Origin: Bifidobacterium callitrichidarum | GTDB lineage: Bacteria > Actinomycetota > Actinomycetes > Actinomycetales > Bifidobacteriaceae | Direction of reading: 5' to 3' | Length of the DNA stretch: 64,000 nt | Assembly (NCBI RefSeq): GCF_003129905.1 | Contig: NZ_QFFM01000011.1 | Location: 41,338 to 105,337 of the forward strand | Shown here: positions 9,452 to 18,437 of the stretch, piece after piece | Layout: the number at the start of each line of letters is the position of its first letter | Numbering within the stretch: position 1 is the first letter of the stretch | Translations under genes and position numbers: made by a program | The notes under the pieces: model-generated | What the model saw: the letters and a program-made list of their open reading frames with translations, nothing else | What the model was told of the DNA's origin: nothing | Databases searched by the model: none

Positions 9452-10321
9452 ATGAGCGGATATATCCCAACGGTCCAGCAGATCGACGAGCTGCATAGGA
9501 AGATCGCGCCGTCCGAGGAGGCCTATGAGCTGGTGCACACGCATTGCGTGATCGTGGCCACCATCGCATGCCAGATCGTACGCCGGCAGAACGCGCTGTT
9601 CACGCGCCGCTGCACGTTGCCGAAGGACGCGCCGGAGTGGGGCGATCGGGCGGTCACGGCAGCCGGAACGGCCGATGGCCACGCTGCCGGCGCCGATATG
9701 ACGCATATCACAGCCGCAGTCGTCTCGGCCGGAGACGCAGCCGGCCAAAGTAGCACCGATACGGCTATATCCTTCTCCCCCAGCGCGCCCGCTTATCTGG
9801 TGCCACCCACCGCGGGCGTGACCGGCGGACATGTGCCGCCGCGGCTGCTGGACGAGCATCTGGTGCTCATCGGCGGACTGCTGCACGACATCGGCACCTA
9901 CAAGGTCTTCAAGCACGATGGCACAGACGGCGAACCGCTGAAATTCAGCGGCAAGAAGTACATCCTGCATGGTCTCAAGGGCTATAAGTACCTGCTCAAG
10001 GAGGGCGTGGACGAGTCCATCGCGCAGTTCTGCCGCAACCACACCGGCGTGGGGCTCACGCGCGAGGACGTGATCCGGCAGGATTTGCCGCTGCCACCGG
10101 ACGACTACGTGCCGATGAACCTGGAGCAGGAGGTGGTGATGTACGCCGACAAGTTCCATAGCAAGTCGGTGCCGCCGAAGTTCCTGACCGTGGACGCCTA
10201 TACGAAGCGCGCCGAACAGTATGGCGAAGAGAATACGCAGCGTTGGCTGGATCTGGTGGCCAAGTATGGCGTGCCGGATATCCCGGCGCTGGCCGAAAAG
10301 TATCAGATGCGGCTTATCTGA
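9452..10321 (+). CDS. HD-domain phosphohydrolase-like protein
   Basis: A 289-residue soluble protein of the HD metal-dependent phosphohydrolase superfamily. An N-terminal HTHC histidine region is followed, after an unusual Ala/Thr-rich insert at roughly residues 62-125, by the HD doublet in GGLLHDIGTYK and a further conserved region with QFCRNHTGVG. Metal-binding residues therefore appear present. Small HD proteins often hydrolyse nucleotides or nucleotide signals, but this sequence alone does not give the substrate. The start ATG follows a weak GTGGG site. The gene stands alone between convergent and divergent neighbours, and the symmetric repeat array lies immediately upstream. Confidence 0.82.
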   Translation: MSGYIPTVQQIDELHRKIAPSEEAYELVHTHCVIVATIACQIVRRQNALFTRRCTLPKDAPEWGDRAVTAAGTADGHAAGADMTHITAAVVSAGDAAGQSSTDTAISFSPSAPAYLVPPTAGVTGGHVPPRLLDEHLVLIGGLLHDIGTYKVFKHDGTDGEPLKFSGKKYILHGLKGYKYLLKEGVDESIAQFCRNHTGVGLTREDVIRQDLPLPPDDYVPMNLEQEVVMYADKFHSKSVPPKFLTVDAYTKRAEQYGEENTQRWLDLVAKYGVPDIPALAEKYQMRLI

Positions 10322-10332
10322 GGCACTACCGA

Positions 10333-11193
10333 TCAGATGGAACGCAGGCGGAAGGTGCCGTTGCGGTTGGAGGCCACGATCATCTGGTCGTTCTCCAGCA
10401 CGTCCCAATCCTCCTGGTCGTAACCGGAGGAGGAGACCACCACGCCTGCGGGGTCGCCGTTCTCGTCCTGCAGGGCGCGGTAACGCATCACACGGTAGTC
10501 GGCGGCCTGCTCGCCACGGCCGTATTCGTCGTAGATCTCCACGATGCGCGGGCTGGTGACCTCGCGGCCGGAGGCGCGCAGGGCCACAAGCTGGTCCTCG
10601 GACTGGATCATGCAGTTGTAGCTGGACTTCGGGTAGGCCTGGCGCAGTTCGCGCACGGCCTGGGCCACGGCCTCGTCAAGCGGGAAGCCGAAGCCGATGT
10701 ACTCGAGAATCACAGCGAAGAAGATGGCGGAATCGGAGCGGCCGCCGGTGGACAGAAGAATGCTGTGGTCGACCGGGTAGGAGCGGTTGGTCACGATGTT
10801 GCGACCGTTGGCATCCGAGATGTCGCCGTTGTGGATGAAGCTCAGGCCGTTGGCGTAGAACGGGTGCTGGTTCTCCATGATGAGCGGCAGGTTGGAGCTG
10901 GCCAGACGCAGGTGCCACAGGGCGCCGCGGGCAGGCTCGTTGGCGAGCGCGTCGAACGTGGAGTCGTAGCGGGCGGCGATGGTGGACTTGTAGATCTTGG
11001 TGCCGGTTTCCGGAGTGGGGGCACCGCCGTCGCGGATGTACGGGGCTTCGGCGGGGTCGGAGAGCTGCGCGACACCCCAACCGTCATTGTGGATCTCGGA
11101 GAGGTCGCGGAAGTCCGCTGCGTTCTCCGAGCCCAGAATGGCGTTGAGGCTCACGTTGAAGCCGGCCGTGGCGTATCCCAGTAATCTGCACAT
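10333..11193 (-). CDS. Class II glutamine amidotransferase
   Basis: A 286-residue protein starting MCRLLGYATAG, so Cys2 is the N-terminal nucleophile after Met removal, as in the class II (Ntn) glutamine amidotransferases. The expected internal motifs are present: LWHLRLAS, SFIHNGDISD (the oxyanion Asn/Gly-Asp region) and DSAIFF. Length and layout resemble the EgtC/YafJ group of stand-alone amidotransferases rather than PurF or GlmS, since no synthetase domain follows. It should release ammonia from glutamine or a gamma-glutamyl compound; the acceptor is unknown. It lies downstream of kup on the same strand with a 68-bp gap. No strong ribosome binding site precedes the ATG. Confidence 0.88.
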   Translation of the reverse strand: MCRLLGYATAGFNVSLNAILGSENAADFRDLSEIHNDGWGVAQLSDPAEAPYIRDGGAPTPETGTKIYKSTIAARYDSTFDALANEPARGALWHLRLASSNLPLIMENQHPFYANGLSFIHNGDISDANGRNIVTNRSYPVDHSILLSTGGRSDSAIFFAVILEYIGFGFPLDEAVAQAVRELRQAYPKSSYNCMIQSEDQLVALRASGREVTSPRIVEIYDEYGRGEQAADYRVMRYRALQDENGDPAGVVVSSSGYDQEDWDVLENDQMIVASNRNGTFRLRSI

Positions 11194-11261
11194 GGTATTT
11201 CAAGATACTGGAGTTCTTCGGGGACTTGCGGCGGACGTTATAGGTGTTGTTTATAGGCCGC

Positions 11262-13706
11262 TTATAAGCGGGATTTGCGGGCGGCGGGACGTGGCGGACG
11301 GACGGCGTTTTTGTCGCCTTTTCCGGCAACTGGCCGGCCCGTCGGCACCGAAGCCTCGGGCGCGTGGACCAGTCGGCCCAGACCGGATGTGGTGTCCATC
11401 GGGTCGGGCACGGCGGCCGGATCGGCCTTGTCGATGCGCATGGACTCCGCGGTCGGGCGCCCCGCCATGCTCGGCTCGATGCGCTTGAGTCGCGGCGGCC
11501 GGCGCGTGGACACGAACAGCGGCTGCACCTCCACCAGCGGGTTGTACGGCGCCAGACCGAACCATTTGACCGGCGAGCCGGCCACGCGGCGGATGGTGTA
11601 CTTGGCCTGCAGCGAGAGCGCGCCCCACGCGGAGACCTTGGATTCGGGCATGAGGGCCTTGTGGATGAGCACGTAGCGGATGGTGCCGATGTCCGGATCA
11701 GCGTCGACCTTCGGGTAGATGGACTTCTGCTTGGGCAGCTCGCCGGACTTGGACAGGTCGTGCATGATCTGGTGGATGTAGGCCGGGATGGATTGCGAGA
11801 CCTTGAATCCCAGCCGCATGCGCACGCGGTAGATGTAGTTGGTCTCGAAACGCTCCACCGAGTATTCGCGCGTGAACGGCTCGTCGGTCGTCTCCACGCT
11901 CACTGCCCACCAGGCGCGGGCACGCTTGGGATGGTCGGCGAAGATGGAGAAGAAGATGTCCGTGTCGAGACGTTTGGTCTCGGGATCGGAGGTCAAGTAG
12001 ACGATGTTGTCCGCGAAATAAGGGATGCGGAAGTCGCCGTGCAGCTTATCGAGCGCGGGAAGGAAGTCCTTGGGCTGCATGTGGCTGCGTTGCGCACGCT
12101 CCAGTTTGGTGCCCTGGTCCCAGGTGACCATGACGAACAGGATGGCGCAGGTCAGCAGGCAGGTGAACCAGCCGCCGTGCAGGAACTTGGCCATGGACGC
12201 CACGAAGAACATGGTCTGGATGGCCAGGAACAGCACCACGAACACGGCCGCCCAGAACCGGCGCCCGGAGTACCAGATGTAGACGCCGAGCAGCACGGTG
12301 GTGGTGATCATCGTGACGGTGAGCGCCAGGCCGTATGCGGCGGAGATGTGTTCGGAGTCCTTGAAGATGGCGAGTACGAGCAGCGTGGAGACGCACAGCA
12401 CGCCGTTGACCACCGGGATGTAGAGCTGGCCGCGCGTGCGGGCCGGGTAGCGTACCTGCAGGTGCGGCATCCAGTTGAGGCGCGTGGCTTCGGAGACCAT
12501 GGTGAACGCGCCGGTGATGAGGGCCTGGGAGGCGATCACGCCGGCCGTGACCGAGAGGATCACGGCGAGGTAGCGCACGTTCGGGGTCATCATCTGGAAG
12601 AACGGGTTGAGCGTGCGCATGGTGGTGTAGTCAGGATTGCGATCGTTGGCAAGCATCCACGCGCCCTGACCGAAGTAGTTGAGCACCAGCGCCACCTTGA
12701 TGAACGGCCAGGTGAAGTAGATGTTGCCGCGGCCCACGTGGCCCATGTCCGAGTACAGCGCCTCGGCGCCGGTGGTGGAGAGGAACACGGTGCCCATGAG
12801 CGCGATGCCGGCTGCGTTGTGCGGGCTGAACAGGAACTGGATGCCGTAGACCGGGTTCAGGGCCTCGAACACGGACCAGTCGTTGGAGAGATTCGTCAAG
12901 CCCACGATGGCCAGGAAACTGAACCAGATGAGCACGATGGAGCCGAACACGCGGCCGATGCTTTCAGTGCCGCGCGACTGCACGGCGAAGAGGACGACGA
13001 TGATCACCACGGTAATCATGAGGGTCAGGCTCGGATTGTCGTCGAAGAGCTGTTCCAGCGGCGGCAACGTTTGCAGGCCCTCGACGGCGGAGCTGATGGA
13101 GACGGCCGGGGTGAGCACCGAATCGGCCAGGAACGCCGCACCGCCAAGCATGGCGGGGATGGCAAGCCACGCGCCATGGCGGCGAATCAGGGAGTAGAGC
13201 GCGAAGATGCCGCCCTCGCCATTGTTGTCGATGCGCATGGCGATGAGCACGTATTTGACGGTGGTGATCAGCGTGATGGACCAGAACACCAGCGAGAGCA
13301 TGCCGAGCACGGCCTCGCGGTCCACGCTGCCGATGCCACCCTGGCCGGACAGGAACGTCTGCGCGGTGTACAGGGGCGAGGTGCCGATGTCGCCGTAGAC
13401 CACGCCGAGCGCCACGATGGCCATGCCCCATGTGATCTTGTCCGGCCCGGACTGCAGGCGGGCCCACCACCGGCCGAGACGGCCCTTGGATGATGCGGAG
13501 GCGAGTTTTTCGGCCTCCTTGTTCCTGGCTTCCTTGAGTTTGGCGAGCGCCTCGCGCTCCTCGCGGGTCAGTGTGCGGCGGGAGACCTTGGGCGCGTTGG
13601 TGAAGGTGTCCGCCCTGAGCAGGGCCTCTTCCTCCTGTTTGGCTTTGCTGATTGCCTTGGTCGCGGCTTTCGGGGCGCGCGAGGTTCGTTTATTCGACTC
13701 GGCCAT
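11262..13706 (-). CDS. kup: Kup-type potassium uptake permease
   Basis: An 814-residue potassium transporter of the KUP/HAK/KT family. The family signature YGDIGTSPLYTAQTF is present near the start of the membrane domain, and about twelve hydrophobic segments follow. A cytoplasmic C-terminal domain extends to a basic, proline-rich tail. The protein is longer than the usual 620-720 residues because of both a charged N-terminal extension of about 90 residues and the C-terminal tail. I chose the ATG at 13706, eight bases after AAAGGA, over an upstream ATG at 13739. The stop codon lies inside a perfect 14-bp palindrome (CCGCTTATAAGCGG, 11258-11271). It mediates proton-coupled potassium uptake in this family. 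Confidence 0.95.
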   Translation of the reverse strand: MAESNKRTSRAPKAATKAISKAKQEEEALLRADTFTNAPKVSRRTLTREEREALAKLKEARNKEAEKLASASSKGRLGRWWARLQSGPDKITWGMAIVALGVVYGDIGTSPLYTAQTFLSGQGGIGSVDREAVLGMLSLVFWSITLITTVKYVLIAMRIDNNGEGGIFALYSLIRRHGAWLAIPAMLGGAAFLADSVLTPAVSISSAVEGLQTLPPLEQLFDDNPSLTLMITVVIIVVLFAVQSRGTESIGRVFGSIVLIWFSFLAIVGLTNLSNDWSVFEALNPVYGIQFLFSPHNAAGIALMGTVFLSTTGAEALYSDMGHVGRGNIYFTWPFIKVALVLNYFGQGAWMLANDRNPDYTTMRTLNPFFQMMTPNVRYLAVILSVTAGVIASQALITGAFTMVSEATRLNWMPHLQVRYPARTRGQLYIPVVNGVLCVSTLLVLAIFKDSEHISAAYGLALTVTMITTTVLLGVYIWYSGRRFWAAVFVVLFLAIQTMFFVASMAKFLHGGWFTCLLTCAILFVMVTWDQGTKLERAQRSHMQPKDFLPALDKLHGDFRIPYFADNIVYLTSDPETKRLDTDIFFSIFADHPKRARAWWAVSVETTDEPFTREYSVERFETNYIYRVRMRLGFKVSQSIPAYIHQIMHDLSKSGELPKQKSIYPKVDADPDIGTIRYVLIHKALMPESKVSAWGALSLQAKYTIRRVAGSPVKWFGLAPYNPLVEVQPLFVSTRRPPRLKRIEPSMAGRPTAESMRIDKADPAAVPDPMDTTSGLGRLVHAPEASVPTGRPVAGKGDKNAVRPPRPAARKSRL

Positions 13707-13863
13707 ACGTTCAGTCCTTTGCGCGGGACCAACCCCCACCCGCGACTTCCTCTGTCTAACTCAACACATCCTGTCACGCTTGTTGCCGAATGTCATGGTA
13801 GCGCCGTAACGAAACCGTCACAACTTACAGAAATGAGGCGGACTGTCTGGTTATCTTCTTTTT

Positions 13864-13889
13864 GGTTCCCCCACTCAGAGAGGGGAGCC
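13864..13889. repeat. Partial REP-like unit (outer stem only)
   Basis: GGTTCCCCC...GAGGGGAGCC is recognisable as the outer stem of the GGCTCCCCT family without the inner GTC...GAC stem. It lies just after the tatD stop codon region. Confidence 0.6.
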
Positions 13890-13899
13890 AAGATAAAAG

Positions 13900-14856
13900 C
13901 TAAATCCCGTACACCGTGCGGGTGGTGCGGCGGGTGCCGCGCGCGACCTCGGCTACGGGCAGGTCGAGCGTATCGGCCATGGCGCGCAGCGTGTAGGGGA
14001 TCATGTAGGGCGCGTTGGTGCGGCCGCGGTAGGGCATGGGCGTCAGGTACGGCGCGTCGGTCTCCACCATCGCATGGTCGAGACCCACGATGCGCAGGGA
14101 TTCGCGGATGCCGTCGTTGCCCTTGTAGCTCACCGTGCCGGAGAAGCTCAGGTACCAGCCCTGTTCGCGCGCGATTTCGGCCATTTCGCGGTCGCCGGAG
14201 TAGGAGTGGAACACCGTGCGTTCGGGGGCGCCATCCGCCAGCAGGGTCTCGATGACCTCCTTGTGCGAGTCGCGGTCGTGGATCTGCATGGGCAGGTTCA
14301 GTTCCTTGGCGAGCGCGATGTGCGCGCGGAAGGCCTCGCGCTGCAGCTCCATGGCTCCAGCGCCGGTGCGGAACAGGTCCATGCCGGTCTCGCCGATGGC
14401 CACCACCTGGTCGGGGTATTGCGTGGCGAGGCGGTGCACTTCGGCGAGCGCGTCCTCGAAGCTCACGTCGTGGTAGGGCTTGTATTTGATATCCAGACCG
14501 TCCGGACCGGGCACGCCGCGGTGTCCGTGGAGCACGGCCTCATTGGGATGAATTGCGAGCGCCGCGTGCACATTACCTGGATGATCGAGGGCCATCTGCA
14601 CGGCGGTCATCAGGTGCGGCAACTCGCAACCGCAGTCGATGATACCCCCAATGCCGACACTTCGCGCCTGGGAGAGCAGTTGGTCCACGTCATACACCGG
14701 CACGGCGGGCTGGCCTTTGGCCTGCGCCTCATGGTCCATCGCCCGGGCGAAGGGGATCACGGAGGCCACGTGGGTGTGGTTGTCGATGGTGTGGGCGTCT
14801 TCGGGCAGCGGCTCGGGGGCCGGCGCCCAGCTACGGTCGCGATGGTGCTTGCTCAT
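13900..14856 (-). CDS. tatD: TatD family metal-dependent hydrolase
   Basis: A 318-residue TIM-barrel hydrolase of the TatD family. The metal-binding start DNHTH is present, followed by GIIDCGCE, the AIHPNEA region, GETGMDLF with the bridging Glu, QIHDRDSHKEV with the third-strand His, FHSYSG, and the terminal metal-site motif VETDAPYL. Family members act as 3'-5' deoxyribonucleases on single-stranded or damaged DNA. The N-terminal 25 residues before the barrel are extra. It lies 39 bp downstream of a GPH symporter gene on the same strand and upstream of kup. The catalytic assignment is firm; the gene symbol is family-based. Confidence 0.93.
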   Translation of the reverse strand: MSKHHRDRSWAPAPEPLPEDAHTIDNHTHVASVIPFARAMDHEAQAKGQPAVPVYDVDQLLSQARSVGIGGIIDCGCELPHLMTAVQMALDHPGNVHAALAIHPNEAVLHGHRGVPGPDGLDIKYKPYHDVSFEDALAEVHRLATQYPDQVVAIGETGMDLFRTGAGAMELQREAFRAHIALAKELNLPMQIHDRDSHKEVIETLLADGAPERTVFHSYSGDREMAEIAREQGWYLSFSGTVSYKGNDGIRESLRIVGLDHAMVETDAPYLTPMPYRGRTNAPYMIPYTLRAMADTLDLPVAEVARGTRRTTRTVYGI

Positions 14857-14895
14857 GGCTTCCCAGTGTATGCCGCCGGGTGCCGCGGGTGGTTT

Positions 14896-16449
14896 TTATC
14901 GCCAGCACTGGTCGTAGGACAGGCCGGTGAGGCGTTCGACGACGTGACGCACTTCGGGATCCACGTCCGCCTTGGCGCCGCCGTTGCGCAGTCGCGTGAT
15001 TTCGGCCAGCACGATGGAGTCGGTGCGTTTGTTGATCACCAGATGGGCAGATACTATCCAGCAGATGACCATCGCGAAGGCGAACCAGCCGAGCAGCACC
15101 GCGCCCAAGCCGACGCGGGCGCCGAACGACTGCTCAGGCAGCGTGGCATCGAATCCCACGGCCCCCAGAATCACGCCGACGGCGATGGTGCCGAGACCCG
15201 AGCCGAGCTGACGGAAGGACGCCTGGATGCCGGAGAACGTGGCCGACCGGTAGCGGCGTGTGACGATCTGGTCGATGTCCGCGATGTACGGGAACACGGC
15301 CCACGGCAAGTAGCCGCACAGCGATTTGAACGCGAAGAACCACAGCGCGCCGGCCACCGCGAACGCGGTCCAGACCACACCCGGCAGCACACCGACGAGC
15401 AGCCACGCGGCGAACAGCCAGCCCACGCCCACCAGACAGCCAAAGAAGTTGATGGCATACAGGCGTTTGGGGCCGATTTTCGTCATGGCCCAGCCGAACA
15501 CGGGCATGAGCGGCAGGGAGACCACCGCGCAGCCGAGCAGCAGCGAGGCGAACGCGGCCGTGTGGTTCCAGTTGTAGATCACGAAGAACACGAAGGTCTG
15601 GCCGAACACGTCCATCGAGACCTGCACGAGCAGGTAGATGGACAGGTGCTTGCGGAATTCCTTGATCCGCAGGGTGCTGGCATACTCGCGCAACACCTTG
15701 CCGGCCCGTCTGAGCCAGCCGGCCGCGCCGATATGGCCCTCGCGCACCTCGCCGCGCGCGTAGGCCCCGAATCCCGCGGCCTCCGGGGTCATCTCCCATG
15801 TGCTGCGCCAGCAGGCGAACACGGCGAGCGCGAACAGCACGGTGGTGGTGATGGTGAACGTCATGTATCCGGTGGGCGTGGTTTCGCCGAACGTGGCGAG
15901 CACCGCGCTGCCGATCACGGGAATGGCCGTGCCCGCGCAGGTGGAAATGAACAATCGCACGGTGGAGAGTTTGGTGCGACTGTTGAAATCGGGCGTCATC
16001 TCGCCGGGCAGCGGGTTGTAGGCGGTCTGGAAGGCCTGCGCGACCACCACCCAGAACACGTAGGCGGCCGCGTATCCGGCCACCGGCAGGCCCGGAACCC
16101 ACAGGAAGATACCGAGGAGGATGAGCGGCCCGATAAGCATGAGCAGGAAACGGCGGCGGCCGAACCTGCGGCCGATGTCGTAGCGGTAGAGATTGTCGTC
16201 CAGCACGCCGAACAGGAGGGCGGCCACGGCACTGATGAGCGCGCTCAGGCCAATCACGGTCTGGGCGGTGGCGATGGACATGCCGCAGAACCGCGTCCAG
16301 AACAGGGACAGGTAGGTGGCGACGATGGTGAGCTGGCCACCACCGTAGAAGTCGCCGATGCCGAAGCCGATGGCCTGGCGCAGGGTGACCTTGCGCGGCT
16401 GGTCGCCGGTCAGCGCCTCGCGCAGCGCCCGACTGGTGTCGTCTGACAT
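14896..16449 (-). CDS. GPH-type sugar:cation symporter (MFS)
   Basis: A 517-residue membrane transporter with about twelve helices. The pattern RFGRRRFLLMLIGP after the second helix and the early GIGDFYGGGQLT region match the glycoside-pentoside-hexuronide (MelB-like) symporters. The ATG at 16449 was chosen because GGGAGG lies five bases upstream; the longer frame up to 16548 has no such support. It is followed on the same strand by tatD. It would import a glycoside or sugar with a cation, but no glycosidase is adjacent, so the substrate is not suggested by context. Confidence 0.88.
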   Translation of the reverse strand: MSDDTSRALREALTGDQPRKVTLRQAIGFGIGDFYGGGQLTIVATYLSLFWTRFCGMSIATAQTVIGLSALISAVAALLFGVLDDNLYRYDIGRRFGRRRFLLMLIGPLILLGIFLWVPGLPVAGYAAAYVFWVVVAQAFQTAYNPLPGEMTPDFNSRTKLSTVRLFISTCAGTAIPVIGSAVLATFGETTPTGYMTFTITTTVLFALAVFACWRSTWEMTPEAAGFGAYARGEVREGHIGAAGWLRRAGKVLREYASTLRIKEFRKHLSIYLLVQVSMDVFGQTFVFFVIYNWNHTAAFASLLLGCAVVSLPLMPVFGWAMTKIGPKRLYAINFFGCLVGVGWLFAAWLLVGVLPGVVWTAFAVAGALWFFAFKSLCGYLPWAVFPYIADIDQIVTRRYRSATFSGIQASFRQLGSGLGTIAVGVILGAVGFDATLPEQSFGARVGLGAVLLGWFAFAMVICWIVSAHLVINKRTDSIVLAEITRLRNGGAKADVDPEVRHVVERLTGLSYDQCWR

Positions 16450-16608
16450 GATTGCCTCCCGGCCCTGCGTGCGGGCTTGATAACGCCTCGGTCCCGTTGC
16501 TTCAAGTGTAGTGAGCCGGTATGTCCTTGCGCCGGCCGTGTCAGCCATGTCAGCCGAGTCGGTTGCGGCGATTGCGGCGATTGCAACGGCCGGGCAACGG
16601 TCGCGCGG

Positions 16609-16773
16609 TCACTTCATGCGCGTGCCGATGAACTTGGCCACGGTGTCGATGAGGAAGCCACCGATGGCGACGACGACCATCACCACCACCGCCTTGCCGA
16701 AGGCACCGCCAAGCGACTGCAGGGCGCCTGTCCAGTCGGCCGCGAGCGTTGTGGCAGCCACGATGTGTTCCAT
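16609..16773 (-). CDS. 54-residue single-helix membrane peptide
   Basis: A small protein of 54 residues that starts MEHIVAATTLAADW. A single hydrophobic helix (KAVVVMVVVAIGGFLIDTV) is followed by a basic end (KFIGTRMK). A strong AAAGGAG lies seven bases before the ATG, which supports real translation; the longer 90-codon frame has no such site. There is no signal peptide cleavage site or double-glycine leader. Possible identities are a small membrane-protein modulator, a holin-like or leaderless antimicrobial peptide, but none is recognised. It stands alone between the GPH symporter and a LacI regulator. Confidence 0.72.
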   Translation of the reverse strand: MEHIVAATTLAADWTGALQSLGGAFGKAVVVMVVVAIGGFLIDTVAKFIGTRMK

Positions 16774-16902
16774 GATGATGCTCCTTTGCTTTGCTGAGCA
16801 ATTTTCTGGCTCCCCTGACCGAGAAGCCGTCAACAAAATCGACTGAGTGGTAGTCCGATGAAGCTGATCGGGCCACCGCAAAACATTCCCGAAGAATCTC
16901 CG

Positions 16903-18165
16903 CTAATCGACGACGGCGCGCCGCTCCCCTACCGACCGCCGCACGATGATGGAGGTGTCCACCAGCGTGACCGTGTCCGACTGTTCGTCTTCGTTGCGCA
17001 CGCCGAGTTCCATCAGCTTTTCCATGAGCTGGGCGTCCGCGGGGTTGCGCAACGCGCCCGAATCACGGCCGAGCAACAGACGGACCGCCGTCTGGCCGAG
17101 TTGCGCGCGCGGGATGCGGATGGAGGTGATGGGTGGGGTGACGACCGGTGCGATGAGTGTGTTGTCGAAACCGATCACGGAGACGTCCTCCGGTACCCGC
17201 ACGCCGTCGGCGGTCAGTCGCAGCACGATGCCGGCCGCGATGAGGTCGTTGTACGTGATCACCGCGGTGGGTTGGGAACCTTCCAGCGCCAGAGCCGCCT
17301 GGTAGCCGCCCTCCACGGTGGCGTGCACCGGGCCGATCTGGTTCATGCGGAAGCCCATGCGCTGGCCGATGTCGTGCAGGCATGACCAGCGCGACTGGTT
17401 GGCCCAGGACGCGCCCGGACCGGCCACGTAGGTCACGGCCGTGTGATGGTTGCGTCGCAGCAGGCTCAGCGCACGCACCACGCCGATACGCGGATCCGGC
17501 ACCACGCTGGGCACGCCGTCCACGGGCCGGTTGAGCACCACGAGCGGCACCTGCTTGGCGTAGTTGCGGATGAAGTCGATGCCGGGCGCGTCCGAGGCGA
17601 GGATGATGCCGTTCACCTTGCCTTTGAGATGGTTGAGCATCTGCTGGGTGCGCGGCTGGGATTGGCCGGTTTCGATGATGCCGACGGCGCTGTCCGATTC
17701 CATGGCCGTGACCTGCGCGCCCTTCAGGATCTGCGAGGAGACGCCGTCGGCGGTGTCCTTGACCACGAGCGCGATGATGCCGCCGCCCGCGGCCGCACGT
17801 TTGCCGTTGCCCTGCGGGGTTGCAGTAGCGTGCGATTGCTGAGGCTGGGACGATTGGATTGCGGTGGAATCGTTGGCGGAGAGGGTTTCGCCGGCGGTGC
17901 CCGATCCGGGCCGTTGCGAGGAACCGCCGCCGTTGGCCTCGAGGTTGGCAACGTTTGCGGCTTCGGCCTCGCCGGCGCCGGCGTTCCGATGCCGGGGGTT
18001 GGGACGGTAGCCGAGCTCGGCGGCCACGGCGCGCACATGTTCCACGGTCTGGAAGTTCACGCGGCCGGGATTGCTGAATACGCGGGAGACGGTGGAGATG
18101 GCCACGCCGGCCGCATCCGCCACGTCGCTCAGACGCACCCGGTCCGTAGCCTTGCGCTGTACCAT
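16903..18165 (-). CDS. LacI family regulator with long linker
   Basis: A 420-residue LacI-type repressor. The N-terminal helix-turn-helix is clear (VRLSDVADAAGVAISTVSRV), and the hinge region follows. A Gly/Ser/Gln-rich linker of about 70 residues (roughly 55-125), unusual for the family, separates it from a periplasmic-binding-protein-like effector domain (SVIGFDNTLIAPVVTPPITS near the end). The ATG at 18165 follows AAAGAGG; upstream codons in the frame come from the adjacent repeat. It lies downstream of a GPH symporter and a GH2 gene on the same strand, so it probably controls them in response to the imported glycan. Confidence 0.9.
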   Translation of the reverse strand: MVQRKATDRVRLSDVADAAGVAISTVSRVFSNPGRVNFQTVEHVRAVAAELGYRPNPRHRNAGAGEAEAANVANLEANGGGSSQRPGSGTAGETLSANDSTAIQSSQPQQSHATATPQGNGKRAAAGGGIIALVVKDTADGVSSQILKGAQVTAMESDSAVGIIETGQSQPRTQQMLNHLKGKVNGIILASDAPGIDFIRNYAKQVPLVVLNRPVDGVPSVVPDPRIGVVRALSLLRRNHHTAVTYVAGPGASWANQSRWSCLHDIGQRMGFRMNQIGPVHATVEGGYQAALALEGSQPTAVITYNDLIAAGIVLRLTADGVRVPEDVSVIGFDNTLIAPVVTPPITSIRIPRAQLGQTAVRLLLGRDSGALRNPADAQLMEKLMELGVRNEDEQSDTVTLVDTSIIVRRSVGERRAVVD

Positions 18166-18220
18166 CGCCACCTCTTTCCCCCTACATGCGCTCGGATTCC
18201 ATACTATAGCGGTCTGAAAA

Positions 18221-18430
18221 GGCTCCCCTCTCTGAGGGGACATTGCCGTGAAGCGAACAGCAGAGCTGTTCGTAGGCAATGTGCGAGACGACAGTCGAGC
18301 CAACAAAACGCGAACGACAGTTCGTCCTTAATTGCAGGACGAGCTGTCAGCGAAGCTGACTGAGGGGAGTTTCGTCCGGAATACTCCCCTCAGCCGCCTA
18401 CGGCGACAGCTCCCCTCAGGGAGGGGAGCC
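18221..18430. repeat. REP-like inverted pair, first unit with long structured module
   Basis: A first unit (18221 to about 18366) has its outer stem opened by a module of about 115 bp with the hairpin ACATTGCC...GGCAATGT and an inner stem CGAACAGC...GCTGTTCG. Its end stem is GTCAGC-gaa-GCTGAC (18346-18360). After a 12-bp spacer a short unit follows in the opposite orientation and ends at 18430. It fills the gap between the LacI and GPH symporter genes. Confidence 0.88.
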
Positions 18431-18437
18431 AGAATAA

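Noticed and set aside
11364..13493. 709-codon plus-strand frame opposite kup
   Set aside because: No motif or start signal is visible; the kup frame explains the codon bias.
14074..16446. 790-codon plus-strand frame opposite tatD and the symporter
   Set aside because: It spans two real genes on the other strand and shows only composition typical of antisense frames.
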